A DNA stretch of 64,000 bases from Youhaiella tibetensis. Its GTDB lineage: Bacteria > Pseudomonadota > Alphaproteobacteria > Rhizobiales > Devosiaceae. Positions 25,046-32,988 of this stretch are shown piece after piece (positions within the stretch are counted from its first letter, which is position 1; each line of letters opens with the position of its first letter). The notes beneath the pieces were generated by a model that was given only the letters and a program-made list of their open reading frames with translations, was not told where the DNA came from and ran no database searches. A program made the translations under genes and the position numbers. The stretch is from contig NZ_CP041690.1 of NCBI RefSeq assembly GCF_008000755.1, positions 1,178,001-1,242,000 on the forward strand, read 5' to 3'.

Positions 25046-26733
25046 GCTATGGCCTCGGCAGGTGCAATCGACAAGGGAAGGCGAAGCGTAAAGACCGTGC
25101 CCCCATCCGGTCCGTCGGAAACGGCGATATCGCCACCGTGCAGGCGCGCGATCTGGCGCGACACGTAAAGGCCTACGCCCGTTCCCGGAAAAGTCGTGGT
25201 GTTGCTGGCGCGGAAGAAGCGCTCGAAAAGCCGGTCCCGGTCCTCGACCGGTATCCCGACGCCCCGGTCCGCGACGCTGATCGTCACCCAGCCGTCCGCC
25301 TCCGCGGCGGTAACAGTAACGGGCTCGTCGGCCGGCGAATACTTGAGCGCGTTCCCCACCAGGTTCGTGATCACCTGGTCGAGCAGCAGCGCGTCGCACG
25401 TCACGGTCGCGCCGAGCCCGGATGCATCGAGCTGGATGTCGCGCGCCGGCTCCACTACCGCAAAGCGGGTCCGCACCTGTTCGAGCAACCCGGCCAGGTC
25501 CACTTCGTGCAGCGACAGCGCCATCTCGCCCGAGTCCAGCCGCGCGGCGCTGAGCGTGCTGTCCATCAGTTGCGCCAGGCCCGTCACCGCCTGCCGGATG
25601 GTCCCGGCGCGCCCCAGCAACTCCTCGCGGTCCATCTGCGCATGGCGGCGCATGATGCGCTGGACCGTGGAATCGATGATGGCCAGCGGCGTGCGGAACT
25701 GGTGGGACACCATCGAGATGAAGTCGCGATAGACCTCGCGCAGCTGCCGCTCGCGCAGCGCCTCGTAGCGCTGCGTCACGTCCCGGACGATGATGATCCC
25801 GCCGATCGTGTTCCCCTTGAGCTGGATCGGGCAGATCGTGTGCTCGAGATAGGCCCCGCTCTCGGAAAGCTGGGCGGGAAGGTAGGTCGTGCCGCCTTCG
25901 AGCGTTGCGGCGAGCAGCTCGGCCGTCAGCGCCCCGTCCGGCGAAAATCCCTCACGCAGCAGAGGCTTGCCTAGTATGTCCGCCGCCTCGACGCCGAACA
26001 TCTTGGTCATGCCCTCGTTCCAGTGCGTGCAGTTGCACTGTCCGTCGAAGGCGCAGATGCCTTCCCCGCTCGATTCGAGCAGCAGCGACAGGAAGTTCTT
26101 TTCCCGCCGCAGCGTCGCCTCCGCGCGGTCCGCCTGGCGCAGGCTGCCGATCAGCCGGAACACCAGGAAGCTGCCGGTCAGCGTGATCCCGAGGACGGCG
26201 ATGATGACTTCGCCCAGCGTCTGGCTGTAGCGGGCCCGCCGGTCGCCTTCCTCGACGCTGCTCTTGATCATCAGTTCGTTGCCGACCGACCCGAGCGAAA
26301 CCACGTGCTGCGGCATGATCCTGGCGAGCCGCCGGTTGTAGCGGTCCACCTCGTTGCCCGAGCTCAGGATCAGCGGCTCCATGCTCAGGAGACTTGCCTT
26401 CGCCCGCTCGATGACGCTCGAACCGCCGATCTCGGCGATCCGCTCGCCGAACGCCCCTTCCTCGAGCAGTTGCAGGCGGCTGAGCGCCACGTCGAAACGC
26501 AGGCTCACCTCTTCGCCCGAGGGGGCGTTCAGTGGATTGGTGGCGTTGAGCAGGCGCTGGATTTCGTACTGGGCCTGGCCCACCGCCCAGACCACGCCCT
26601 CCTTGGAGCCCGCATGGGTGTCGCGCTCGACCTCGACCAGGCGCAGCAGTGCAAACACCAGCAGCACGGCGAAGGCCGATACGGCCAGCGCCACGCCAAC
26701 GACTTCGACCGTGCGACCGCCCGGCAGCCTCAC
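25042..26733 (-). CDS. Membrane sensor histidine kinase with PAS domain
   Basis: A roughly 563-residue hybrid-free sensor kinase. TM1 is at about residues 8-32 (VVGVALAVSAFAVLLVFALL), a periplasmic domain of about 145 residues follows, and TM2 is around EVIIAVLGITLTGSFLVF. A PAS domain (GEGICAFDGQCNCTHWNEGM) comes before HisKA with phospho-His in MVSHQFRTPLAIID, and HATPase_c with NLVGNALKYSP and GTGVGLYVSRQIARLHGG. The GTG at 26733 overlaps the upstream gene stop (GTGA) and is preferred to the GTG at 26760. The tight coupling to an exported SUOX-fold protein suggests that protein is part of signal detection. Confidence 0.9.
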   Translation of the reverse strand: MRLPGGRTVEVVGVALAVSAFAVLLVFALLRLVEVERDTHAGSKEGVVWAVGQAQYEIQRLLNATNPLNAPSGEEVSLRFDVALSRLQLLEEGAFGERIAEIGGSSVIERAKASLLSMEPLILSSGNEVDRYNRRLARIMPQHVVSLGSVGNELMIKSSVEEGDRRARYSQTLGEVIIAVLGITLTGSFLVFRLIGSLRQADRAEATLRREKNFLSLLLESSGEGICAFDGQCNCTHWNEGMTKMFGVEAADILGKPLLREGFSPDGALTAELLAATLEGGTTYLPAQLSESGAYLEHTICPIQLKGNTIGGIIIVRDVTQRYEALRERQLREVYRDFISMVSHQFRTPLAIIDSTVQRIMRRHAQMDREELLGRAGTIRQAVTGLAQLMDSTLSAARLDSGEMALSLHEVDLAGLLEQVRTRFAVVEPARDIQLDASGLGATVTCDALLLDQVITNLVGNALKYSPADEPVTVTAAEADGWVTISVADRGVGIPVEDRDRLFERFFRASNTTTFPGTGVGLYVSRQIARLHGGDIAVSDGPDGGTVFTLRLPLSIAPAEAIA

Positions 26734-27242
26734 GGCAGCAACAGCCGGTTCATCTGCCACACCCAGCGATGCTCGAGCCGTTCATCGGCCAGCTCGGGGA
26801 CGGCGTCGCGCGGATAGATTATCCAGAGCGGGCCCTTGTCGCGGCGGGTGAGGGGAACGCCATCCATGCTCCAGGCAAAGATCACGTCATAGTTCTCGAA
26901 GTCGGAAATCGGGATGCTCGCCGTATAGTCGTTGAGCGCCCGCGCCACGACCGAGGTTGAGCCGACGGGCCCCATTTCCGCCAGCACCGCGCGCGCCAGC
27001 ACGCCCTCGAAGCGATGAACGCCCGTCGTCCAGCTCGTGCTGGTCTCGATTGTGGTCACGCCCAGTGCCATCAGGTCCGAGCGTGTGAAGAACCGCGAGT
27101 TCGCGACCCGGCCGCTGACCTCCAGGATCACCGGGTCGGCATTGCCGGCCGCAGCCAGGCCGCTCCCCGCCGGGAGCGCGCCGGCGCAGGCCAGGGCCGT
27201 CAGTCGTGCCAGCAACCAGCGACGGTCGACCTGCTCGAACAT
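26730..27242 (-). CDS. Exported molybdopterin-oxidoreductase-like (SUOX-fold) protein
   Basis: A 170-residue secreted protein with a Tat- or Sec-like signal peptide (DRRWLLARLTALACAGALPAGSGLAAA). The mature part matches the oxidoreductase molybdopterin-binding fold seen in sulfite oxidase and YedY relatives: FTRSDLMALG near residue 58, STSWTTGVHRFEGVLARAVL near 75, and YDVIFAWSMDGVPL / GPLWIIYPRD near 125-145. The mature region contains no cysteine, so the usual Mo-coordinating Cys is absent and catalysis is doubtful. A GGAAGGA site precedes the ATG at 27242. It overlaps the sensor kinase start by 4 nt and may act as a ligand-binding accessory to that kinase. The 169-nt gap to the divergent gene at 27412 shows no clear motif. 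Confidence 0.8.
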   Translation of the reverse strand: MFEQVDRRWLLARLTALACAGALPAGSGLAAAGNADPVILEVSGRVANSRFFTRSDLMALGVTTIETSTSWTTGVHRFEGVLARAVLAEMGPVGSTSVVARALNDYTASIPISDFENYDVIFAWSMDGVPLTRRDKGPLWIIYPRDAVPELADERLEHRWVWQMNRLLLP

Positions 27243-27411
27243 CGATGTCCTTCCAGAGGGCGGTGCGAAGGCACCGTAGTAGTCGGGCGACATTGGGATC
27301 AATGCCCGCCGAGCATAGACGAGAAAAATTGTGCCCAACCCGTCAGGAACAACGGGGCGCCTGCCGATTGGCCCTGCCTATGTGCCCCCGACAAGAATTC
27401 GGAGACGACAA

Positions 27412-27780
27412 ATGGTTCTCGGTATCGGCTGGGCGACCTGGCTGACCTGGCTGCTGGTGGCTTTCTTCATCGGCGATGGCATCATGAGCGCAATCGGGCC
27501 GGAGCCCATGCGCGCTTCTTTCGTTAATTGGGGCTTCCCCTCCTGGTGGCACCTGGTCAATGCGGTGGTCTGCCTGGCGGTGGGCCTGCTGCTGCTCTTT
27601 CCTGCAACGCGCCCGTTCGGCTTCCTCCTGGGTTTCCTCGAGTGCTTCGCCGTCTTTGCCACGCTCATCCGCCACGGCGAATATGCCCACCTGCCGCCGG
27701 GCGTTGTGCTCTTTGCAGTGCTGGTCCTGGCCTATTGGGGCAATTACGGGCTCAAGCTGCCTGCTAACGCGGCTGTGTAG
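27412..27780 (+). CDS. Small four-helix membrane protein, DoxX-like
   Basis: A 122-residue integral membrane protein with four hydrophobic segments (WLTWLLVAFFIGDGIM, WWHLVNAVVCLAVGLLLLFP, FGFLLGFLECFAVFATLI, GVVLFAVLVLAYWG). Length and helix spacing suit DoxX-like proteins, but no residue-level motif proves membership. GGAG at 27401-27404 lies 7 nt before the ATG at 27412. It faces the SUOX-like gene divergently and is followed after 73 nt by a peptide-binding protein gene. The function is unknown. Confidence 0.7.
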   Translation: MVLGIGWATWLTWLLVAFFIGDGIMSAIGPEPMRASFVNWGFPSWWHLVNAVVCLAVGLLLLFPATRPFGFLLGFLECFAVFATLIRHGEYAHLPPGVVLFAVLVLAYWGNYGLKLPANAAV

Positions 27781-27853
27781 GCCGGGGCGCTTCACAACCA
27801 CTGAAATCTCGACAAATATCGGCGCGTACCTGCCCTCAGCACGATGGTCCCCG

Positions 27854-29440
27854 TTGAAGCGCGTCGCCCCCTTTATCATCGCCTTTAGCGCGGCCGGCCT
27901 CACCATGGGGCCGGCCGCAGCCATGACCCTGAACGTGGCGACCTTCGCCGAAGCCATCACCGTGTTCCCCAAGGCCTTCGAGGGTTGGGATGTCGTTGCC
28001 ATCGGCGACTGCCTGGAAGGTCTCGTGACCGAAGACGCGGCGGGCCGGGCCATACCCGGCCAGGCGCAGTCCTGGACGGTTTCGGACGATGGGCTCACCT
28101 ATACTTTCCGCCTGCGCCCGGATGCCATGTGGTCCGACCACACGCCGGTGGTGGCGCAGGATTTCGTCACTGCGTTCCGCTGGCTTTTCGATCCTTCCAA
28201 TGCTGTCGAATATGCCAGCCTGCAGTTCCAGATCCGCAACGCCGCCGCCCTCGCGCAGGGAACCATCGCGGATATGTCCCAGCTCGGCGTTTCGGCGCCC
28301 GACGAGCATACCCTGGTGCTCCAGCTCGATAGCCCCACCCCTTATTTCCTCGAGGCCCTGACGCATTACTCGGCCTACCCGGTCCCCACCGCCCGGTTCG
28401 AGCGGCTCGGCGAAGCCTGGCTCACGCCCGAGAACGTCGTCTGCAACGGCCCTTTCACCATCCAGGAGAAGCAGCCCGGCGGGGTCATTCATTCCCTCAG
28501 GTCGACCACCTATTACGACCGCGCCAACGTCGCCGCCGACGAGGTCTACTACCACTCCTTCACCGACCTATCGCGAGGCCTTGAGATGTTCGAGAAGGGC
28601 GATATCGATCTCGTCATCGCCCTGCCGCGCGAGGCCAATGCCTGGGTCCAGGCTCACGTGCCCGATGAGAGCCGGGTGGAGCCGTTCCTCGGGGTCTATT
28701 ATTTCGTCCTCAACCAGGACAAGCCGCCCTTCGACAAACCCGAGATCCGCCGGGCCCTGTCGATGGCCATCGACCGCGACCGCATCGATCCCTTCGGCCT
28801 CGATACGCCCGAACTCTCGGCCTATGGCTGGGTTCCCGAAGGCACCGCCGGCTACCCGGCCTTGCCGCCCTTCGAGCCCGACTGGGCCGGCTGGCCGATG
28901 GATCAGCGCCGGGTCTGGGCCACCGCGGCCCTCGCCAAATATGGCTATACGTCCGCTCATCCCCTCACCGTCCAGCTCCGCTACAGCACGGTGAGCGATG
29001 ACAGCCATCAGCGCATCGCCATGGCCGTCGCCGCCATGTGGGACGCCATCGGCGTGCGCACCGAACTGGTGAGCGCCAGCGTCGAAGATCACTTCAACGC
29101 CCTGCGGACGGGCAATTTCGACGTCGGCCGCGCCAGTTGGCTGCTCGATATCTCCGACCCCTCGGACGTGCTCGATATCATGTCGAAGCACTCCGACTAC
29201 AACTTCGGCGGCTACTCCAACCCCGACTACGAGGCGCTGCTCGCGTCTGCCGCAAATGAGCGGAATCTGAGCAAGCGCGCCGATCTGCTTCGCAGCGCCG
29301 AGGAACTGGCGGTCGCCGACACGGCGGCGATCCCCATCTACTGGTTCTCGATCCAGAACCTGGTGTCGCGCTCGCTCGAGGGGGTCGTCCACAACCCCAA
29401 GAACGTCCACCGCAGCCGCTGGATCAGCAAGAAGGACTAG
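27854..29440 (+). CDS. Peptide ABC transporter substrate-binding protein (SBP family 5), orphan
   Basis: A roughly 528-residue periplasmic oligopeptide-binding protein. A TTG at 27854 gives a signal peptide (KRVAPFIIAFSAAGLTMGPAAA). The mature chain shows VVAIGDCLEGLVTEDAAG, QSWTVSDDGLTYTFRLRPDAMWSDHTPV near residue 75, FTAFRW/LFDPSNAVEY, and the RRALSMAIDRDRI block near residue 300, all standard for OppA-type proteins. The TTG start has only a weak ribosome binding site; an ATG at 27923 would delete the signal peptide. No permease or ATPase genes are adjacent, so it must use a transporter encoded elsewhere or serve in sensing. Confidence 0.85.
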   Translation: MKRVAPFIIAFSAAGLTMGPAAAMTLNVATFAEAITVFPKAFEGWDVVAIGDCLEGLVTEDAAGRAIPGQAQSWTVSDDGLTYTFRLRPDAMWSDHTPVVAQDFVTAFRWLFDPSNAVEYASLQFQIRNAAALAQGTIADMSQLGVSAPDEHTLVLQLDSPTPYFLEALTHYSAYPVPTARFERLGEAWLTPENVVCNGPFTIQEKQPGGVIHSLRSTTYYDRANVAADEVYYHSFTDLSRGLEMFEKGDIDLVIALPREANAWVQAHVPDESRVEPFLGVYYFVLNQDKPPFDKPEIRRALSMAIDRDRIDPFGLDTPELSAYGWVPEGTAGYPALPPFEPDWAGWPMDQRRVWATAALAKYGYTSAHPLTVQLRYSTVSDDSHQRIAMAVAAMWDAIGVRTELVSASVEDHFNALRTGNFDVGRASWLLDISDPSDVLDIMSKHSDYNFGGYSNPDYEALLASAANERNLSKRADLLRSAEELAVADTAAIPIYWFSIQNLVSRSLEGVVHNPKNVHRSRWISKKD

Positions 29441-29446
29441 CGGGCG

Positions 29447-30274
29447 CTAGAGGCTGTGCTGGCTCGGGGGAACGTCCGCCACCATCAGCAGGTTGCCGTC
29501 CGGGTCTTTGAAGGTGAAGAACATCCCGTCCACGATCGGGCCGAGCGCATCGACGCCCAACGCCGCGCATTTCGCATGGGCCGCTGGCAGGTCGCGGCTG
29601 TTGAAGTGAAAGGCCGGCTTGCCGTCATGGGGGCCGCCGAAATCCTTGCTGTCGAGCACCAGCCCGCTCCCCGCCCGCATCGGAACCACCCAGAGGTGGC
29701 CGAAAAGGATATCGCCGGTCGGCTCACGGCCCAGGAGGGCGCAATACCAGTCGCGAGCCGCGGCAATGTCGCTGACCGGGATGAAAATCGCCCCGATTTC
29801 GTTGTGAACGGGGCTGGATAGGCTTTCGAGGAATGCATCCATCTCGGGGGTCGAGATGCCCAGGAAGAGCTGGTGCGGCGCTGCGGACAACGCCGGGTCA
29901 TAGCCGAAATCGAGCTTGAGATCGTTCGCCGCAAGGCCGTTCGCCTCGGCATGGGCATAGAGCTCGCCGAACGCCCCGGCGATGCCCTCGAGCGGGCCCA
30001 CATGGGTCTGGGTCAGGAAGCGGCCGGCGGGCAAGGCCAACTGGACCGTGCCCGGGGGCAGGGGTGTCGAGCCGTCGGCTAGAAAGCCGACGATTTCGCG
30101 AAACTGCCCCTCGCGTGGCGGCAGGCTGACCTCGACGAACTGCACTTCGCCTTCGACGGCGGCGAACAATTGGCGCCATGCCCGCGGAACGAATTGCGAC
30201 AGCTGCTCGAATCGAGCGTCGACCGGGAGGCCCACGATCGTTTGGGCCGGAAAATCCACGAGAGTAATCGCCAT
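29447..30274 (-). CDS. GyrI-like effector-binding domain fused to VOC domain
   Basis: A 275-residue cytosolic protein in two halves. Residues 1-150 resemble the GyrI-like small-molecule-binding fold (TIVGLPVDARFEQLSQFVPRAW, then LPAGRFLTQTHVGPLEGIAGAFGELYAHAEANG). Residues 155-275 are a vicinal oxygen chelate domain (IFIPVSDIAAARDWYCALLG and a C-terminal MFFTFKDPDGNLLMVAD). The C-terminal Glu expected as a VOC metal ligand is not in the usual place, so binding or sequestration is as likely as catalysis. It is convergent with the peptide-binding protein gene, with a 6-nt gap. No DNA-binding region is present. Confidence 0.8.
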   Translation of the reverse strand: MAITLVDFPAQTIVGLPVDARFEQLSQFVPRAWRQLFAAVEGEVQFVEVSLPPREGQFREIVGFLADGSTPLPPGTVQLALPAGRFLTQTHVGPLEGIAGAFGELYAHAEANGLAANDLKLDFGYDPALSAAPHQLFLGISTPEMDAFLESLSSPVHNEIGAIFIPVSDIAAARDWYCALLGREPTGDILFGHLWVVPMRAGSGLVLDSKDFGGPHDGKPAFHFNSRDLPAAHAKCAALGVDALGPIVDGMFFTFKDPDGNLLMVADVPPSQHSL

Positions 30275-30388
30275 AACCTGCTCCGGCTCCGAGGTGCGCT
30301 GACCCTGCCGCTAGTCGCCGGGAATGACGAAAACATTACGTAAAACAGGCCGCTAGGCAACGGCCTCGTTCAACCTTGATGCCCGCCC

Positions 30389-30532
30389 TTACCTGGCGGA
30401 TTCGTCCAGGCCCAGCTTGGCCAGGGTGGCCTGGCTCGGCCGGCGATGCTGGCGGGCCGCAGCGGTGGCCTCACGTGCACCCTCGAGGACATTGAGCGCC
30501 GAGCGCAGCTTTTCCATCAGCGGATTGGTCAT
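30389..30532 (-). CDS. Small basic protein of 47 residues
   Basis: A short cytosolic protein (MTNPLMEKLRSALNVLEGA, then EATAAARQHRRPSQATLAKLGLDESAR), predicted to be helical and positively charged. Support comes from an AGGAG site 10 nt upstream of the ATG at 30532 and a clean stop. It resembles the C-terminal tail style of DUF1127-type small proteins in basic content, but no family is recognised. It is transcribed away from the SDR gene at 30689. Confidence 0.5.
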   Translation of the reverse strand: MTNPLMEKLRSALNVLEGAREATAAARQHRRPSQATLAKLGLDESAR

Positions 30533-30656
30533 TTGTGAATGTCTCCTAACACGCTGAAATCTGGGGCCAATCGCGGGGCGGGAGAAGGGCCGATTGCGCG
30601 CCTCAGCCATTCCGCTCGCGCATGGCCGCTTGACTCGCGAAATCCACTTAGGACAT

Positions 30657-30670
30657 ATGACATATGTCAT
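30657..30670. promoter_or_regulatory. Perfect 14-bp palindrome upstream of the SDR-GntR-RraA operon
   Basis: ATGACATATGTCAT is its own reverse complement and ends 18 nt before the SDR start. It contains a tandem GACATAT at 30652-30665. The second gene of the operon encodes a FadR-type GntR regulator, whose family binds short palindromes in such positions. It is a candidate autoregulatory operator. Confidence 0.55.
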
Positions 30671-30688
30671 GAGTCAGAAGGGGCAGTT

Positions 30689-31507
30689 ATGGCCAACTTG
30701 TTTAGCGTTGAGGGCAAGGTCGCGATCGTTACGGGAGGACTTGGCCAGTTGGGGCGGTCGTTCGTTGCGTCCCTGGCCGATGCCGGTGCGAAAGTGGCGG
30801 TGTTCAGCCGTCGCCCGATCGAGCAGGAAGCGCTGGCCGAATTGTTTCCCGATCATCTCGACAACATCCGCGTCTACGTCGCCAGCGTGACCGACAAGGA
30901 AGCGCTCGAGGCGGCGACCGAAGCGCTCTGCGCCGAATGGGGCGTGCCGCACATCCTGGTCAACAATGCCGGCATCGACTCCAAGCCCAACGGCGCGGCC
31001 GAGCAGAACGGTCCCTTCGAGACCTATCCCCAGAAGTACTGGGATGAGATCATCGACGTGAACCTGACCGGCGTGATGCTGTGCTCCCAGGTCGTGGGTG
31101 CGCGCATGGCTGCCGAAGGGCGCGGCAGCATCATCAATGTCGGCTCCATCTACGGGCTCGTCTCGCCCAACCAGGCGCTCTATGCCTACCGCGAGAAGCG
31201 CGATGGCGTGCCGTTCTTCAAGGCGGTTTCCTACGCCGCCTCCAAGTCCGGCCTGCTCAACCTCACCCGCTACGTGGCAACCTATTGGGCGCCCAAGAAC
31301 GTGCGCTGCAACCTGATCTCGTTCGGCGGCGTCAAGACCGGCAGCTTCGACAAGGAATTCATCGATGCGTTCCTCGAGCGCGTGCCGATGGGCCGACAGG
31401 CCCAGGTCTCCGAGTATAACGGGGTGATCCAGTTCCTCGGCTCGGACGCGTCTTCCTACATGACCGGCTCGAACGTGGTCGTGGATGGCGGGTTTACCGC
31501 ATGGTGA
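30689..31507 (+). CDS. Short-chain dehydrogenase/reductase
   Basis: A 272-residue NAD(P)-dependent oxidoreductase. The Rossmann motif is TGGLGQLG (about residue 14), with a basic FSRRPIEQ that could favour NADP, NNAG near residue 93, catalytic Ser in NVGSIYG near 150, and YAASK near 179. The spacing from catalytic Ser to Tyr is about 29 residues, some 16 longer than usual, with an insert rich in charged and aromatic residues that may shape the substrate pocket. The ATG at 30689 is preferred to upstream starts. The stop overlaps the GntR start by 7 nt. It is likely to oxidise a hydroxyl of the sugar acid or polyol handled by this island. Confidence 0.9.
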   Translation: MANLFSVEGKVAIVTGGLGQLGRSFVASLADAGAKVAVFSRRPIEQEALAELFPDHLDNIRVYVASVTDKEALEAATEALCAEWGVPHILVNNAGIDSKPNGAAEQNGPFETYPQKYWDEIIDVNLTGVMLCSQVVGARMAAEGRGSIINVGSIYGLVSPNQALYAYREKRDGVPFFKAVSYAASKSGLLNLTRYVATYWAPKNVRCNLISFGGVKTGSFDKEFIDAFLERVPMGRQAQVSEYNGVIQFLGSDASSYMTGSNVVVDGGFTAW

Positions 31508-32256
31508 GCGAACCCGCGCCGTTCCCGGATCGAGGCAAGCTTCATGCTGCCGTGGTTGCGGCATTCGAGGCGCGGATTCTTTCCGGCGAGCTCAAGGTGG
31601 GAGATCGTCTCCCATCCGAAGCCGAGATCGGCCGGCAATACAACATCAGCACGCGCTCGGTGCGCGAAGGGTTGCAGATCCTTGAGACCAAGGGTCTGGT
31701 GCGGCGGCGCCATGGCGAGCGGGCTGAGGTAGTGCGCGACGATGTCGGGCAGTTCCTCGGCTCGCTCGCAGAGACGGTGCGCGCGCTCTTCGCCCGCGAT
31801 GCCGACTACCTCGTCCAGCTCATGGATGTGCGGCGCATGTTCGAGCTCGAAGTCGTCGGGCGGCTCGCCGCGGGCGAGGGGGTGCTGGACGGCGACATCG
31901 CCAAGGCCCTCGAAAGCATGCGCGACGCGGCCGAACGCCAGGACTTCACCGACTACGCTACCGGCGACGCGGCCTTCCACAAGGCCCTCGTCCAGGCGTT
32001 AGGCAACGAAATTCTCTCTACCGTCTACGGCAATCTCTACGCGCTGATCACCGACGTCATCCGCGTCACCAGCCGCGTTCCGAGCAAGACCATGCGCGAA
32101 GGCGTGGCCGAGCACGAGCACATCTTCGCCCTCATCAAGGCAGGAAACGCCGCCGGCAGCCAGAGTGCCATGCGCGAGCACATCGACAACAGCACCGCCT
32201 ATCTCCAGCAGGCGATAAGCGCTGCCAAGAACCAGCAGAACGGACCAACCAAATGA
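31501..32256 (+). CDS. FadR-subfamily GntR transcriptional regulator
   Basis: A 251-residue regulator. An N-terminal winged helix (about residues 12-75) has GDRLPSEAEIGRQYNISTRSVREGLQILETKGLV. A C-terminal all-helical FCD domain follows, with likely metal/ligand residues in MDVRRMFELE, GDAAFHKALVQALGN and EHEHIFALI. It overlaps the SDR gene at its start and the RraA-like gene at its end (ATGA), so all three are translated as one unit. It probably represses the operon through the palindrome at 30657-30670 until the pathway substrate binds. Confidence 0.9.
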   Translation: MVSEPAPFPDRGKLHAAVVAAFEARILSGELKVGDRLPSEAEIGRQYNISTRSVREGLQILETKGLVRRRHGERAEVVRDDVGQFLGSLAETVRALFARDADYLVQLMDVRRMFELEVVGRLAAGEGVLDGDIAKALESMRDAAERQDFTDYATGDAAFHKALVQALGNEILSTVYGNLYALITDVIRVTSRVPSKTMREGVAEHEHIFALIKAGNAAGSQSAMREHIDNSTAYLQQAISAAKNQQNGPTK

Positions 32257-32927
32257 GTGACTACGACTACAACAACGTGGACTGGGCCGCGATCAAGCGC
32301 CTGTCGCAGTGGTATTCCGGCGACATCCACGATGTGCTCGACGACTACACCTACGGCTACCTCGCCGGGATCACCCCGTTCGGCGTTCTCAAGCCCGGTC
32401 AGGTTGTCTGCGGGCCCGTCTCGACGGTCCTCTACGAACCCAGCACTCGCAAGGGCCAGCCCCAGGACGTCTACCACGGCGCCATCGATGCGGTGGTTCC
32501 CGGCGGCATCCTGATGGTGGATTCCTCCTGCGCCGAAGGCTCGGGTACCGGTGAGCTGATGTCCACGGGCGCCAAGACCAGGGGCGCTGTCGCCACCATC
32601 GTCAACGGCACCGTTCGCGATCTCGCCGAGGTCCGCAAGCTCGACTACCCTCTCTTCGCCAAGGGCATGAGCCCGGTGGGCGTCTCCGGGCGCATGGAGC
32701 CCGCCAGGGCGCAGATCGAACTCGATATCGGCGGCGTGCGCGTGCGTCCGGGAGACGTGATCTTTGCCGACGTCACCGGCGTGGTCGTCATCCCGCACGA
32801 ACTGGTGGGCGTCATCGCCGATGCCGCTGACAGGAACGGGCAGGGCGAGGCTGTTGCGCGCCAGCGCATTCTCTCGGGCGAAAAGCTCCGCGACGTGTGG
32901 CCGGTCGGCTCGACCGGTCCCGTCTGA
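32253..32927 (+). CDS. RraA-fold protein, possible aldolase/decarboxylase
   Basis: A 224-residue member of the RraA/HMG-aldolase fold. Typical elements are SGDIHDVLDDY at the N-terminus, GPVSTVLYE, VVPGGILMVDSSC near residue 85, GTVRDLAEVRKLDYPLFAKG near residue 120 (with the Arg-Asp pair used for metal-assisted keto-acid chemistry) and RPGDVIFADVTGVVVIP. In this catabolic setting a 4-hydroxy-2-oxoacid aldolase or oxaloacetate decarboxylase role is more likely than RNase E regulation. The specificity is unknown. It is the third gene of the SDR-GntR-RraA unit. Confidence 0.85.
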   Translation: MSDYDYNNVDWAAIKRLSQWYSGDIHDVLDDYTYGYLAGITPFGVLKPGQVVCGPVSTVLYEPSTRKGQPQDVYHGAIDAVVPGGILMVDSSCAEGSGTGELMSTGAKTRGAVATIVNGTVRDLAEVRKLDYPLFAKGMSPVGVSGRMEPARAQIELDIGGVRVRPGDVIFADVTGVVVIPHELVGVIADAADRNGQGEAVARQRILSGEKLRDVWPVGSTGPV

Positions 32928-32936
32928 TCAGGGCCC

Positions 32937-32954
32937 GGGGCGGCTTGCCGCCCC
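32937..32954. terminator. GC hairpin between convergent rraA-like and iclR genes
   Basis: GGGGCGG and CCGCCCC arms with a 4-nt loop start 10 nt after the RraA-like stop and precede the end of the convergent IclR gene. It lacks a T-tract on either strand. A bidirectional terminator is plausible. Confidence 0.5.
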
Positions 32955-32988
32955 TTCGGCCGCTCGGCGGAGGAGCCGGATGGTTGGA

